64,000 nucleotides of DNA from Corticium candelabrum (lineage: Eukaryota; Porifera; Homoscleromorpha; Homosclerophorida; Plakinidae), in NCBI RefSeq assembly GCF_963422355.1, contig NC_085106.1, positions 3,861,747-3,925,746 of the forward strand. The letters run 5' to 3'. The position numbers and the translations under genes were made by a program. The notes beneath the pieces were generated by a model. It saw nothing but the letters and a program-made list of their open reading frames with translations, searched no databases and had not been told where the DNA came from. Positions 51,554 through 64,000 of this stretch are shown here, piece by piece (the first letter of the stretch is position 1; every line of letters begins with the position of its first letter).

Positions 51554-51849
51554 AGTATTGGATGACTGTGTGACAGACCATTAGCCAACAATCCTTATAA
51601 CTGTCACAATAGACAAGCAGACAAGAAGATGTAGTACCGCAATAGTTGAAGACAAATTTGCAGAAGTAGCTTAACCATATGAAAACGAAGTAATTTTGTG
51701 ACCTTTTTCTGCATGTAGTAATCACGTGACCAGATGGTGACTGGCAGCAATGAAAGACAGGTGACCAGTCAACAATGCAAATGGAGGTCCAATTGCTATG
51801 CCATCTAGAGTCACAGTCGTATAAATGTCTTCATTTCAGCTTCGTGCTA

Positions 51850-52480
51850 AAAACATCCGTTAAGGCGGTCGACGACCTTGACGAAGAAAATACGTATATA
51901 TTGATTAAGGCAAAGTGCATACCACGGTACTTACATTAAAGCATGAAATCGCTGCATTGCTCGCAGTTCGGTAGACATGGACAATGTGCATCCGGATTGT
52001 ACAAGTCGCATCCTTTATTAGAGCACTTACAAGGGTGGAGAAAGAGCTTGGATCACTATAGAACAGTGTTAGCCTCTCAGTTGCAAGAAGAGGCGGCGTG
52101 TAGTCGGACCGGGTGACATAATTAAATTACTGAAGTCTGGTCAGCAGTTGCCAACACGTACTTTGTCAATTGGGATCATACTGACATTTCTGTAGTATGG
52201 GTGTGTATAGAACAGCCGAAGAACTCGGAGAAGGAAGAGAGGTGGTTCTGATCATAGTCGTCTGTAGCCATGCAGGGCATCAAGCGGATACTAAAGTAAC
52301 CACAATGCAACCGCATACTTCGACATCCTATTTCCGCACACGATCCGCGAGACTGTGGCATTGGCTGTACCGTTCTCGGTCTCGTTAACGTAGTCAACAG
52401 TCACATTCTGTGCAGTCGTGAAAGAGATACGAAAATGCACAAAAGGTTGTCTTGCACATGCACTGATCATGCATGGTCCC
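51850..52480 (-). pseudogene. Somatomedin-B gene copy C (degenerate)
   Basis: The DNA aligns in order with the SMB-encoding exon of copies A and B, with many gaps: GGTCGACGACCTTGACGAAG (about 51,867), GCATCCGGATTGTAC then AAGTCGCATCC (about 51,990-52,013), TGTAGTCGGACCGGGTG (about 52,098), and near 52,330 the codons for SCAEIGCRS matching TCAEIGCGS. Frames shift repeatedly and most cysteines are lost. Stalk, transmembrane and tail exons were not found. Confidence 0.75.
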
Positions 52481-53375
52481 AACGAAATCCGGAATCAAGT
52501 CGGGACCCAAAGTTAACGCCCCTCAGTAAGAACCACTTCTCAATTGGCGTACACGTTTATTAATCCTGAAGTCAGGTGGTATCAACTTTATTTCGGAAAG
52601 GTTAAGGAAAAAAGCTGCATCTAGTAATTAGCTAACCCACGCCATGAACATGTTCTTAGAAATTGTAATAATTATGTTTGTTGAATTTGACAGCTATAAT
52701 ATCAGCATGTCAGAGTTTTTATACTTTATCGTACAACCATAATACCCCAGATTCACACTAACAAACATACACTGCTTTCTGTAATTATGATCGTCCTATT
52801 ATGTTGCTGCAGCTTAAAACGGTTAATCAGACTGCCCGATTAAAAAATGAAAGCTGAAGAGATATTATCATATCACAGTGCCATCAACTTCACCATCTAA
52901 CGTTTTACAAAACGCAAACTCCTATGTGTGCCACAACCTAATTTCCATTTGTAGGACACAGAAGAAGACACTATTGCATGATCTTTACCAATCCTTCGTC
53001 TCATGGCTCTGTGTGGCCACCAACAGTCTCCACATGTGTCACACACACAACCGCAGAAAGGAAGCAGGACAAACTAGACTCTGCGTGGGCATCAGAGTCT
53101 CTAGCGTAAACATCCCACCACAAGAGGTTAGTACGCACAAAAGCAAAAATGAAACTACGCGGTCTCTATTTACAAATACACATGCAATTTATGTATAGAG
53201 TAGTGCGGCTTCTAAGAAAAGTGGCGGCTTTTACGAAAAGTGCATCATCATTGTGGGTGAATATATTAGGTGTCCGGGAAGTGGCATATCCCTACGTCCC
53301 CGCCTTCTCTTTGTAAACGTCTTTGCGGGATAGGAACCGTCAGAACACCACAGAACCTTCTACTGGTGAGGTGAC
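52481..53375. other. Intergenic upstream of the acid phosphatase
   Basis: About 0.9 kb with no recognised gene; it should include the phosphatase promoter. A short open frame at 52,878-53,198 looks random. Confidence 0.45.
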
Positions 53376-55447
53376 ATGAAGGTCCAGTCGTTGCTCTGGA
53401 CTCTTGCACTTTGCCTTGTCCTGGCGGTGTGCAACTCTGATGCAACAAATGAAACAAGGTCAGAAAGTTCAATAGTGAACAGAGTGCGTCGCAAGAAGAC
53501 AAAATGCAAAGTCATAGATAGTCACTATGTATCATCATCTCCGCCACCATCTCGTCCCATCTCCAGGATCCGTCTTGCTCTGACAGGTGACGACCGTTCT
53601 ATGCGAGTGTCATGGTCCAGCCCTGCTCCGTGCAAAAATCCCAAAGTCTGGATCAGAAAAATCGAAGCTAAATCCAAGAAAACAAAGTTCACAGGAGTAA
53701 TAGAGCAGCCCTACGTGTTCAGATACCGCAGATACGTCTATAGAAGTCAGTACTTTCACCACGCTCTGATCACTGGGCTGGACCATAAAGCAAGGTTAGT
53801 ACAAGCTTGTATACACACAGAGACAACAGCTGTCAAACTTGCATGACGCACTGTCGCAAGCACTGCCCCGCATGAGGTAATGATATGGTTCCACCGGAGA
53901 TTAGGTCATACCAGTGGTACTGTACCTGGAACAATATCATTTGTGTCCTGGTGTCAGGATAAACAAAATTAGGAAAGAGTGGAACTGTGCCTAGTAAAAT
54001 AGTTCCACTGTAAATGTGGCTTCTCCTGGCATTGTACTACTATGAACTAGTAGCGATGTACTGAAATAATAATGTTGGGACATTTATTATCAAGCAGTAT
54101 ATAGCACATAGGAATACTAGAGGACAGACAGGCAGAGTCAATGACGTGAAGAATAGTAGAGTGCGTTTCAGTAGCAAAAGCAGCTACAATTGAAGTTAGT
54201 TTTACGTGCAATGCAACTGCATTTACCCATACATCGGTCACTTATGCATACTATCGATTACGTTCACAGGTGTTGCCAGATTGAACCAAATCTATAGTAG
54301 AACTATTTCACTGTAAAAATACATGCATACCGTGCTGATTTGGTTTACTTCAGACACCGTTTCACCAAAGATTTAGTTCAAAGTGAAACCAAACATGACA
54401 GTGACAGTCAGCAACAAGACCCAGAGAAGTTAAGCTAACAGACCAACAGTTATATAACTGATTCTTACATAGCAGATGAATAAGATGGTTGCAATTGTTA
54501 GGTATATGTACCGTATCAAATGTGGCAGTAAAAAGTCAACCAAATTACCATTTACGTCACCTCCTCAACTGGGTAGCAGGTCACCAGTAAGACTTTTTGC
54601 ATTTGGTGATCATGGAACTGACAGAGAGGCCAGGAGAACCCTTGACGCAATGGTTAATGTAACCAGATTTAAAGACTATGACATGGTGATTCATCTAGGA
54701 GATATTTCGTATGCTAACGGTGAAGACACTGAGTACGAATGGGATGTATGGGGAGACATGGTCCAGCCTTTGACATCACAAATTCCATACATGGTCACAC
54801 CAGGAAATCATGAAATTGATGAAGATGACTCCGGAGGAGAATTGGGTATAGCGTACCGAAAACGTTTCTATATGCCCATGACATTCCGTGGATCACGAAG
54901 TGAATACTGGTATTCATGGGACTATGGGCAGATACATTTTGTGTCTGTTTCCACCTCACATTCTGACAACAGAATACAACAACAGTGGATTGCAAATGAC
55001 TTGAGGAATGCTGCACGGAGGAGACACATTACTCCATGGATTATAGTTGTAGGCCACGATCCACCGTATTCACACAACACCTATCACTACAGTCACGGAG
55101 ATCTGAGAGACTGGCTCGATCCTCTCCTAGTGACCTACAAAGTTGACCTAGGACTTTGGGGACATAATCATGGATATGAACGAACCTATCCCATTGCTGA
55201 CTCTGATGTTGTGCAACGAAACTATCAAAATGCTCAAGCACCAGTTCATGTCATCTGTGGAGCTGCTGGGAAAGATCTGTATGATTGTTGGAAAGATAAT
55301 TCTCGATATTCTGCATTTCAAGAAGGCAGAACGTGGGGATATTGCACTGTAGAAGTGACCAGTGCTTCAATGGCCAAAATACAATTTGTGAACAGTTTCA
55401 ACGGAAGAATTGTGGACACTTTTACACTCACAAAACGAAGAAATTAG
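53376..55447 (+). CDS. Secreted purple acid phosphatase
   Basis: Two exons, 53376-53794 and 54502-55447, join in phase to 454 aa. The N-terminus is a signal peptide (LLWTLALCLVLAVCNSDA). Residues about 60-150 form the purple-acid-phosphatase N-terminal domain, ending GLDHKARYMYRIKCGS. The metallophosphatase domain follows with all five metal-binding motifs: FGDHG (Asp176), GDISYAN (Asp207, Tyr210), GNHE (Asn242), VVGHDPPYS and GH-NHGYERTYP. Enzymes of this family use a di-iron (Fe-Fe/Zn/Mn) centre to hydrolyse phosphomonoesters at low pH, usually in lysosomes or outside the cell. Length and order agree with the animal ACP7-type and plant long PAPs. The exon 2 acceptor (TTGTTAG at 54,501) was chosen because the earlier AG leads to a stop. 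Confidence 0.9.
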
Positions 55448-55486
55448 CTGTCTGTCAACTTAGCTTCCCTCCTCTTCTTTCTCTTT

Positions 55487-55525
<39 letters not shown>

Positions 55526-57621
55526 CCTCCCTCCCTTCCTCCCTCCCTCCCTCTCTCTCTCACTAAGTGTTTGACATTTATCTCATTATGATATTATGAT
55601 TACTGACTGGTTTGTCAAAGTTCATTTGAAGTACTATTTACAGAAAGAGTATCAAATAGCCAGCAATAAGACATGTTCTTTATAACTCTTCTATGTGCTT
55701 TACAAACTGAACTGAGTCAATATTACCACTGACTACTTGCTTGTCCCAATGTGTGAATTGAAGGCTGTAGCTAGAAGTTACAATGTCCTAGGCTACATTG
55801 GAGCTGTACATAGAGATGTAAAGAAACCTGTTCTCACTCTAGAAAGACATGCAACAACATTCTAACATGCAACCAAAGTAACAATGAACTGCATATATGA
55901 ATGTTCGCTCGAGTAGTAGTACAAGGTGATCAATATCTAGAATAATATAAATTCAGAAATTTTCATAGTACTTCTGCCTATGAAGTAGTTTGTACAGCTA
56001 TTTAGCACAAGACATTGGTATTGTACTGTAGCCAAATTGAAAAGCATCTATCTATAAATTTTAGTATTCATGTTATTTTATTACAACCATGTATCTGTAC
56101 GAAATTAACTAACATTTCATGTCAGAGTATGAAAACTTCTGGATTTACAGTATATTATCATTAGTATGTCCAACAGGCCCCTATCACACCTTGTCACATT
56201 GAGCCCTAAGCTGATGCCTACATTGCCCAACACTAGTTGCATCCCTGCTGCAATTACATGTATTTACACAAAATTATAAGGCTATCCTAACAAATGAACT
56301 TATTATCACTCTATAGCACATTGTGAAGCTAAGAAACAATCCACCAAATGATATGCCTTACTTTCTAGGTCTTGCTTAATTAAAATATTGCAGAGTTGGT
56401 ATTGGAAGAATAAATAGCTATTAACCTAATAGAAATTGTCCTTCTTCCATCTTGACTTGCCACTCTTTTCAAGCCGACATTTGGACTAACTATGATTAGT
56501 AAGTCACTTAGGCACATGAGTGTAATTCACGTAAATTGTCTTGACAAATCCATTGCTTTAGGTTTTGAAGAGGGAAACGTTTAGTTTGTTGTTGCTGCGT
56601 TTGTACGTTTAAACATACAACAACACATCAGAAACACCGGCGGCATGCTCTTCTTGTATCCTACCTCACGTGCCAAAGTCAGGTGCAACCACTAATGCCA
56701 CTAATGTGGTTGTAATATTACTCTTTACAGCGTTAGAATGGCATTACACTAACTCATGATTAGGCCCAGTGCACACGCTCTTAGAAGCCCAATCTAGATT
56801 AAATTCAACATGCTGGTGTATTTAAATGAAATTCTACAACAGAATTTCTTATGCTTGCGTTAGACAAATGTCTGGTCATGGCAGGTCCAATTAACACAAA
56901 CAAATGGTTCTTTACATACAACATAGAAAATCAACATCCCTCTCAATTAGATAAGTTATAAATAGATAGTTCCACTGTATTGTATACGAAGCCAAGTACA
57001 TTGAGCCTAGCAAACACATGCATTCGACTCTGAAAAGAAACATTACAAATAAGTAAAAGTACAGACTGCTCTTATGCCTGAGACATGGTTAATTGAGCAA
57101 GTTCATCAAATAATGCAGACTTAGTTGAGCTACGTCATTTTAAAATTGAACAACTAGATTTGGACTATTTGAAACCTTTCCTAAACCAAGGATTATGTTT
57201 TGTGTGCAAAAGGTATGTTTTGCTATGTACACGACAAAGTGCTATGTAACCACATGGTAAAGATAATCATAATAATCAAGCTTGTGAATACCTACTTTTA
57301 TTACATCGTGAGCTGCAATCATCATGGAAGCAGTAAATTGACACAAACATATGGCAAAGTTTACACAATGCGAACAACACAAATGGTAGCTCTCAAAAGA
57401 ACTATTCATTGCCAAGAACACCGTTCAGTAATCTGCTGTCAATGATGAATTAAAATCACCAGCTCCAGACCATACAATGGTCATTCTAGAAACTGCTGCA
57501 CATTACCTTGCTGACTAACTAGTACCAAAGATTGCCAATCACGAAGATTAACAAAGTAAACAAAAAAAATTAAAAAAGAACATATTGCAATTTGTACCAC
57601 GACTAGAAACGAAATGGTAGC
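55448..57621. other. Intergenic between phosphatase and DENND6
   Basis: 2.2 kb, AT-rich; the two genes are convergent, so this holds both 3' UTRs. A CT/CCCT repeat lies at 55,484-55,562. No gene, RNA or transposon was recognised. Confidence 0.5.
55484..55562. repeat. (CT)n / CCCT repeat
   Basis: Pyrimidine-only CT run with CCCT interruptions, just after the phosphatase stop codon, probably in its 3' UTR. Confidence 0.9.
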
Positions 57622-58004
57622 CTACCGAGTTAGAAGAGTTCTCAAATCTTCTGGCAGCCGCTTTACCATGGCCTCCATTTGACTAATCAATTGCTGATGT
57701 TGTTTGCTACTTAAAGGATATTCAGGACTTGTTGACTTCTAGATAATTTATAAAGTATATACAACAAACACAGAATACAGCAATGGTAAATCGACATACA
57801 AGAAGTGACTTCATTTTGAGTAGGAAATCCACAATTTCTACCTCAGTTTTGTCTCTCATCCAGAACAAAACATCCTATGAACAGAGAACATTCTTTGTAT
57901 ATATGGAAATACTTGTGAAGCACGTCCATACACATGAACACAACAATAAAAACTCAAATGCAAACACCAAATGCAAACTCATAAACATATATAGACATTT
58001 ATAA

Positions 58005-58090
<86 letters not shown>

Positions 58091-58253
58091 ACACACAGAC
58101 ACACACACAGACACAGACACAGACACAGACAGACACACACAGACACAGACAGACACACACAGACACAGACACAGACACACACACAGACACAGACACAGAC
58201 ACACACAGACACACACAGACACAGACAGACACACACAGACACAGACACAGACA

Positions 58254-58295
<42 letters not shown>

Positions 58296-58304
58296 ACACA
58301 CACA

Positions 58305-58360
<56 letters not shown>

Positions 58361-58429
58361 TCGTGCACGCGCAGACACACAGAGGCACACACAGACACAG
58401 ACACAGACACACAGACACACAGACACACA

Positions 58430-58482
<53 letters not shown>

Positions 58483-58558
58483 ACACACAAATGCACAGAC
58501 ACAGACACAGAAACAGACACAGGCACAGACACAGCCACAAAATCATGCACACACAGAG

Positions 58559-58629
<71 letters not shown>

Positions 58630-61600
58630 GCTTAATGTACCGCTTTACAAATGCCATCTACATAAAGAGCTCTCAGCTTTGCATTAGCTTCAGACTGTCG
58701 ACTTCTCAACCAACCATAAAAATTAGGTGACTTCATAAACCGTCTAGTAGTAAAAACAAGTGCACAAGCAAACACCCAAACAACTTTCAAAAGACTGACT
58801 GACCTGTAGAGACCTACCCAATCACCTTTCAATCCTGTTGTCAACTGAGGACCTGCATGAGCTACAGTCTTCAAATAAGCCTCAGCATCAAATGGTTTTA
58901 ACACAGGTAAAGCCTATATTAATGACCATATCGCATAAAAGTGTACGACCCTTCACAAGCCAAAACGAAAATTACAAGACCTACCCGCCAAGGAGATACA
59001 TGACGCTGCAATGGCATTAGACTGGCAACATACCTTTCCTGTGTTATAACATATCATTATTTATAAGTTTAGCAACAACACAATGTTTTACCAAAGGAAT
59101 CATAAACGTATGAGTCAGTTCAAGAAGATGCCGTCGAAGAATCGCATTCTACAACAACAAAAGCTAGCCGTGTTACCCAAATAACAAACTCTTGTACATA
59201 CAAAGTCGTCTAAATTTCTAACAGTTATTAGAAATTTGTATTAAGTATTGCCAAAAGTTGACAAAATTCAAATTCAATGAAACTCGATTAGACAAATGGA
59301 AAGCACAATAAAGTTAGCTTTCAGTTCACATTCCAAATTATAGATAAACTCATTGACTGCATAAACATACAAGTAAAGCCTATACTTTATCAGGTTTCAC
59401 TAGCTAACGTCTTTAAACCCAAAAAAGTATTTCAGTAACTATTGCTGTAGAGTGGTGAATCATGGGCATACATTGTGTTTAGCAAAGATCATGAAACCCA
59501 ATTCCTGTCTGGTACAATTAGAGGAGAAGATTGAAAGTTGTGCCATTATCACTGTTTCCAGCAAGTGCTACCATATCTATTAACATGTTCACACCACATC
59601 TACCCTATTCTCAGCAGAAAGCAATTTACACAAAAACAAAGTATACCAAGCTGCAATCAATGTTTTACGTTAGAGCAGGAAGTCAAAAAGTGCCCATAAT
59701 TTGTGACTCGTTCTGTTGTTTGACCATCAAAATCTATTTCACTGACATATATAAAAGAACTCCACATGCTTTCATGTTTCATGGAAGCAGAACATAGAAC
59801 TGCAGACAAACAACAAGTTACATAAATAAATATCTATATCAAGTACATACTGTATTACTGTATATCGTAACATGTTGATTGTGCTATACGTACATCAGTA
59901 ACTTATACCATGGTCACGTGATGTGAATTCAGTCAAGAGCATGTATTTACACGTATTACACGGTAAGTGTGCAATAGGTTACTTCCGATTAATAAATATC
60001 GCACTCTTATACATATACACATCATGTGACCATGGTATAAATTACTTATCATATGATTAGCGTGCTAAATGGCTTCACCAGCACTCGGAGTGGTTATAGG
60101 CCTTGGCTTCGCCTCGGGTGATAACCCCACCCCTCATGTTGGTAAAACGCCATATAGCATGCTAATCATACATACGAGAACCTATGCATAACTACAACTA
60201 ACAAAACAACCAATTTTAGCAAAAGACTTCATGTACAATGTCCTGTCATGCAGATCATATAAAATAAGCTCTAACCCCTTCCTAAACTTCCTGTTTCACC
60301 CACAAATACATATCATCATTTAGCTATACTTACCTGTGCATCTAAAGGTCGTCGCTGTCCAGTATCCTGTACATTCATATCTCACAATCACAACTAAATA
60401 GGACTCAAGTACACCACATGCCTTGCCAGACAGCGTCTGAAGAAGAAGCTTGTCACGACTCAAGTAAGGCTTGTACACTGTGAGCGAAATGACATATCTC
60501 ATACTCGATGCTTCCCACACATCAAGCAGTTGACCTTACTAGGTTTAGAATAAAAACCGCTGCCACTGCTCTTGCTGGCCTTCCTACCTTTACCATCTAA
60601 CAGCATACAACAATAAGATGCAAAGACTGTGCAACTGCCAAGAAAACTTACCATAAACGCCCTCACCCAACCGCAGGACATGAGGCCAATGTTGTAATGC
60701 TTTAATAAAGAAAGGATTTGTAACTCCTAAAATGACCGGAGGACTAAAACAAAGATAGTCTGACATATTGTAGTAAAAATGACAGATAAAAGTAGTATAC
60801 GGTTCTTGTGTTTTAGTAGTGTATGCCTTAAATTCGCTGTCATGAATCGTAAAGAAAGGTCTATAACAACCAATTACTTAACTATTACAAATTTCATTGA
60901 CACAAGCTCTACCATACCTGTAATCAGAACAATAGCAAAGAGGGATGATAGAGCTATATAAACAAAACAATGTTACATGTGTTTCATTGTTGAACTAATA
61001 CAAAAGTACTTCACAAGAGCTTGAACAATTTCCGAGCAAATAGTGGGAGATGACGCCATCACTGCAATCGGCTATCATACACAAGACTGGGTATTCTGTT
61101 TCATATCACTGTGTAAAGAGCATTACCTCATTTGTCAAAACTAGTTCCCACAATAAATGTATGAATGGTACGACCGGAAACAGTAGTCTGTACATGTCAG
61201 TTTCATGTACAGATGGTAATACAACTGGCCCAGAAGCACCCTGAAGAAATAGCATTATAAAATTTAAATGCTAAAAAACTGATTTATGAGTACCGGAGGA
61301 CTGGCAGCAACACTTGCTGGTTTATCATTCTTTGCAGGAATTCTCACCTATTGTATCTGCAGGTCAATTATGTAATATGTTAGACTGTCAGTGTGTATCA
61401 GTCAGTACCTCGACTACTATTCCCATTATGGGAAGACTAAGGTTGTGACTGGGAAGAGGTGCTGGCCACCGTTCGATGTCATGACACGCTGCAACCACAA
61501 TAATGAGTGGATACAGCACGTAGAGAGTGTTGAGTATTGTACCTGATTCAAGAGATATTTCGCCATTGTCAAAGTACTCAGGTGCAATTATTGCCATCTA

Positions 61601-62682
61601 TATTACAACAGAAACACAACTAAATTCAGTCACATGTCACAACTTCCTCATGTATAGTAGAGTAAGTTATAGAAGTCGACGTTGGTGCCGATGAAGCTAA
61701 CTATGTTAAGGCTTTCTACAAATAATTACACTACATAATAAACTATTCTTGATATCAAACAAACAGCCAGTTGAAAAAGCCTCATTCCTACACCTGCTAG
61801 AAGTGCATTATAAATGGCAGGACATTAATAAATAGTAACAAAGACTACTTATCATATGAGTAGTATGTGTACTGTATCAACAAGACCTAAGAAATTCACT
61901 CTTAATGTTATCATAGTTTGCTTATTCAAATGTTTCCTTTTTCTAACAAAATGTTTGCACAACCAAATTTAAACTAACAGAATATATGTTTTCATTGTCT
62001 ACCACACAAATGTCAGTAGTGGACTACACCATGATGGGCATCTATGCCAGTAGCAAAGAGACACTGCAAAATGCCATAACATCAGTAACTATAACAAATA
62101 GTGACTCACTTCATTCTGTTATAAAGCAACATAAATCTATAAATGCAGTTCTCGGCTAGTCTGAGAATTAGATGCAATAAGGATTCAACTATCACTGCCA
62201 AATGCCCACAAATTATAAGACATAACACTTCCCACAAAACAAATTTCCTAACAGATTTCTTTCATGCCTATGCACCATCTGTAAACCATACTCGTCTGTC
62301 AACACAATTAACTAACCACTTTGGAGAACAACTTTGTGTACGGCAACTTCGTGATGAGCACTACAGACTGAAACAAGATTTATATGAAACAAGACTAAAA
62401 ATGTAAACAAAATCACAAAACACACTTTCTGAAAATATCCTCGTTTATTGCCCTTATCTTTCACTTGTCGGAAGTATGAAAATCCATAATAATGAGCCCC
62501 ATCAGGCTGCAACAGAATCATAAAAAGATCAAATCAACTTATGTAAATTCATCATCACATCTAGTTTACCACTAAGTTCTGTTGAACTCCTGGCTGTACA
62601 AATGTGTAGGCAGATTGTGATCCACCACACCCAACACCACTGCAGCGAATTCGGAAGAAAAACTGAGTGTCACCCATACATC
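57622..62682 (-). CDS. DENND6: DENN domain protein 6 (DENND6), N-terminus missing
   Basis: Twenty exons: 62570-62682, 62426-62506, 62317-62367, 61543-61597, 61409-61488, 61294-61347, 61127-61240, 61010-61071, 60918-60953, 60801-60860, 60652-60743, 60540-60596, about 60425-60477, 60334-60366, 59092-59148, 58985-59038, 58804-58913, 58641-58743, 57800-57874 and 57622-57738. They join in phase and follow human DENND6A end to end: [133 protein letters not shown] and [11 protein letters not shown] before the stop. DENND6A is the exchange factor for Rab14 on endosomes. The first exon(s), before GDTQF, were not found between 62,683 and 64,000 and may lie beyond the window. The donor of the exon ending near 60,425 is uncertain (a GC donor or one codon set further). 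Confidence 0.93.
58011..58626. repeat. Compound (CA)n / CACAGA satellite-like tract
   Basis: About 615 bp of CA with blocks of CACAGACA units, in the DENND6 intron between exons 57800-57874 and 58641-58743. Its end lies about 15 bp from the 58641 donor. Long Cys/Val open frames here are artefacts. Confidence 0.95.
59898..60045. mobile_element. 148-bp fold-back element in DENND6 intron
   Basis: GTAACTTATACCATGGTCAC at the left mirrors GTGACCATGGTATAAATTAC at the right; the arms extend to about 28 bp. No coding capacity. Confidence 0.65.
60052..60170. mobile_element. 119-bp fold-back element adjacent to the previous one
   Basis: TATGATTAGCGTGCTAAATG at the left mirrors CATATAGCATGCTAATCATA at the right. 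The centre is also palindromic (GGTTATAGGCC...GGTGATAACC). It begins 6 bp after the neighbouring fold-back, so one may have inserted beside or into the other. Confidence 0.65.
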
Positions 62683-64000
62683 CTATATGTCGTAAAGTCC
62701 AGCAATGTACACACTATCACAAGTTATACACAACAAGAATAAAACATTAGATAATAGACAGTAAGATGTAGACAAGATTGAGTACAACATTATCTGATCT
62801 GTAACTAAATAATTTTTGCTGTGCTTCCTACATTCCTTTGGCATGAAGAAGTCATGCAAACATACCCTAAAAGCAGAAAATTAGGCAGAAATAAAGTTGT
62901 GTGATTTCTGGGGACATCACTATTAGTGCAGGATTAATAGGTGGTAGAGCAAGTCCTCTCCGTCAAACTCTCTGTTGGAAACTGCTATGTTGCTGGTGGA
63001 TAGACTGCCGGTAGCAGATACAGGTGACACAAACACCTCCTGCCCTGTGAAGATTTGCACTTGAAAGTCATTTACAAAGCAAAGACTCTAGCTGACGCCG
63101 TGTAGATGGCATCGTATGAGTATACAATACAATGCAAGGCTAGCACATGTTTTGGTACTGAGCATCCGCAAGGAAAAACTTATCTGTGGAATTCAATTGT
63201 GGGATGAGCTGCAAACGCACAAAAATTACACAAATTCTCCTCGCACAATTTTCTTCTTCAGGGTAAATACATAATGTAGACAAACGTATGTGCCTTGCCT
63301 CACCAACAAATTTAAAGTGACTACAGCCCCAGACTAATTACTAATACAGCACTTTCTAAAATTGTGTCCTTACAGATCAAGAATAATTGATGTCTGACTT
63401 ATTTTGTTAATTAATTAAGTACAGTGTATGCACGTTAGTATGTTGTAACTCAGTTGTTTCACTAGGTTTCTTAGCCACTCCAGGTACAATAACATTAATT
63501 AGCTTTAGATCCAAAAACCTTACCGCCAAAGCGCTCATTGACAGTACTGAATCTGCATCTGTAAGTTTGTCTACTACTTCTTATTACCTGAGGCCTGGAT
63601 ATCCGGGCTAAGGGTATAGTAGTCGTCCGACGTGCAACCATACATGCGACCATATGACCATATTTATACTTGATTAGCGCAGATGCAATGAAGCTATTCC
63701 AACCAATAGACAAGAAATGGTGTTATTATCGACCAATAGACAAACGCGATATCATCTTAGGACTCCACCTCTGTTTGGTCGCTGACAATGAGAATTCGGC
63801 CTTTGGTCATCCGTCCTGTACATGGTGTTTAGTCCTTTGCTTGACATAAATAAGGGTTTAGCTCATAGAAACAACAACGCCTAGCCAACATTTGCACGTG
63901 CTAAAGGAATGAATTAGAAACCTTAGCTGAGATGAGTGAGTTGGGCTAAATAAAACCTCAGTATGCAAAACATTATCACGTGACGAGATATGTGCTTACA
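62683..64000. other. Right edge, upstream side of DENND6
   Basis: Apart from the doubtful small ORF, no exon was recognised. The missing DENND6 N-terminal exons should lie here or beyond; I searched by eye for the CYLSFPDS-like segment that precedes GDTQF in human DENND6A and did not find it. Confidence 0.4.
62923..63112 (-). CDS. Possible two-exon small ORF, unrecognised
   Basis: An ATG at 63,112 opens MPSTRRQLESLL, followed by a GTAAAT donor; a TTCACAG acceptor then continues in phase (exons 63076-63112 and 62923-63044) as WQEVFVSPVSATGSLSTSN and on to LLYHLLILH and a stop, 52 aa. Codon and residue composition look more protein-like than the surrounding sequence. I do not recognise it. It could be a transposase fragment or chance. 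Confidence 0.2.

Noticed and set aside
57875-58657. Cys/Val repeat open frames up to 260 codons
   Set aside because: They are translations of the compound CA repeat.
61655-61735. [18 protein letters not shown] as the third DENND6 exon
   Set aside because: It resembles the expected SLVLISKLPY segment only loosely, has the wrong phase and no donor. The exon at 62317-62367 ([17 protein letters not shown]) fits in phase.

Overview
This is a nuclear window from an animal. The genes have spliceosomal introns (many only 50-70 bp), metazoan-specific families (NRF1, DENND6, Rag GTPase, somatomedin-B receptors, a multi-Tudor protein), long CA/TA microsatellites and many small inverted-repeat transposons. 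Gene content and short introns fit a non-bilaterian or other invertebrate, and a sponge is plausible. That placement is inference; nothing here proves the phylum.

Layout, left to right. 1-1,490: 5' end of a RagC/D GTPase gene (minus), cut by the window edge. 2,074-17,734: a 20-exon gene (minus) that joins in frame into a 952-aa protein built like a bacterial rifampicin phosphotransferase / PEP synthase (ATP-grasp, long middle domain, C-terminal swivelling His domain). 18,064-18,574: small lysine-rich protein SMKR1 (plus), head-to-head with the dikinase gene. 18,986-20,560: single-exon NRF1 transcription factor (minus). 20,943-35,886: a 12-exon gene (minus) for a coiled-coil protein with three extended Tudor domains, of the piRNA/germ-granule type, whose introns hold several transposons. 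35,900-38,750: intergenic, with a MITE and a decayed Ty3/gypsy pol fragment. 39,108-52,480: three tandem copies of a somatomedin-B (SMB) transmembrane receptor gene: A intact (6 SMB), B intact and internally expanded (12 SMB), C a pseudogene. Transposons have inserted beside B. 53,376-55,447: two-exon secreted purple acid phosphatase (plus). 57,622-62,682: 20 exons of DENND6 (minus), lacking only its N-terminus. The last 1.3 kb is mostly unassigned.

Exon models were built by hand from splice sites, reading-frame phase and family similarity. Phases close without a frameshift for the dikinase, Tudor, SMB-A, SMB-B, phosphatase, SMKR1 and visible DENND6 exons, and this is the main support for the joins. 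The genes do not form one pathway. The clearest functional groupings are the SMB receptor cluster, made by segmental tandem duplication and then internal repeat expansion, and housekeeping regulators (Rag, NRF1, DENND6) lying beside lineage-restricted genes.
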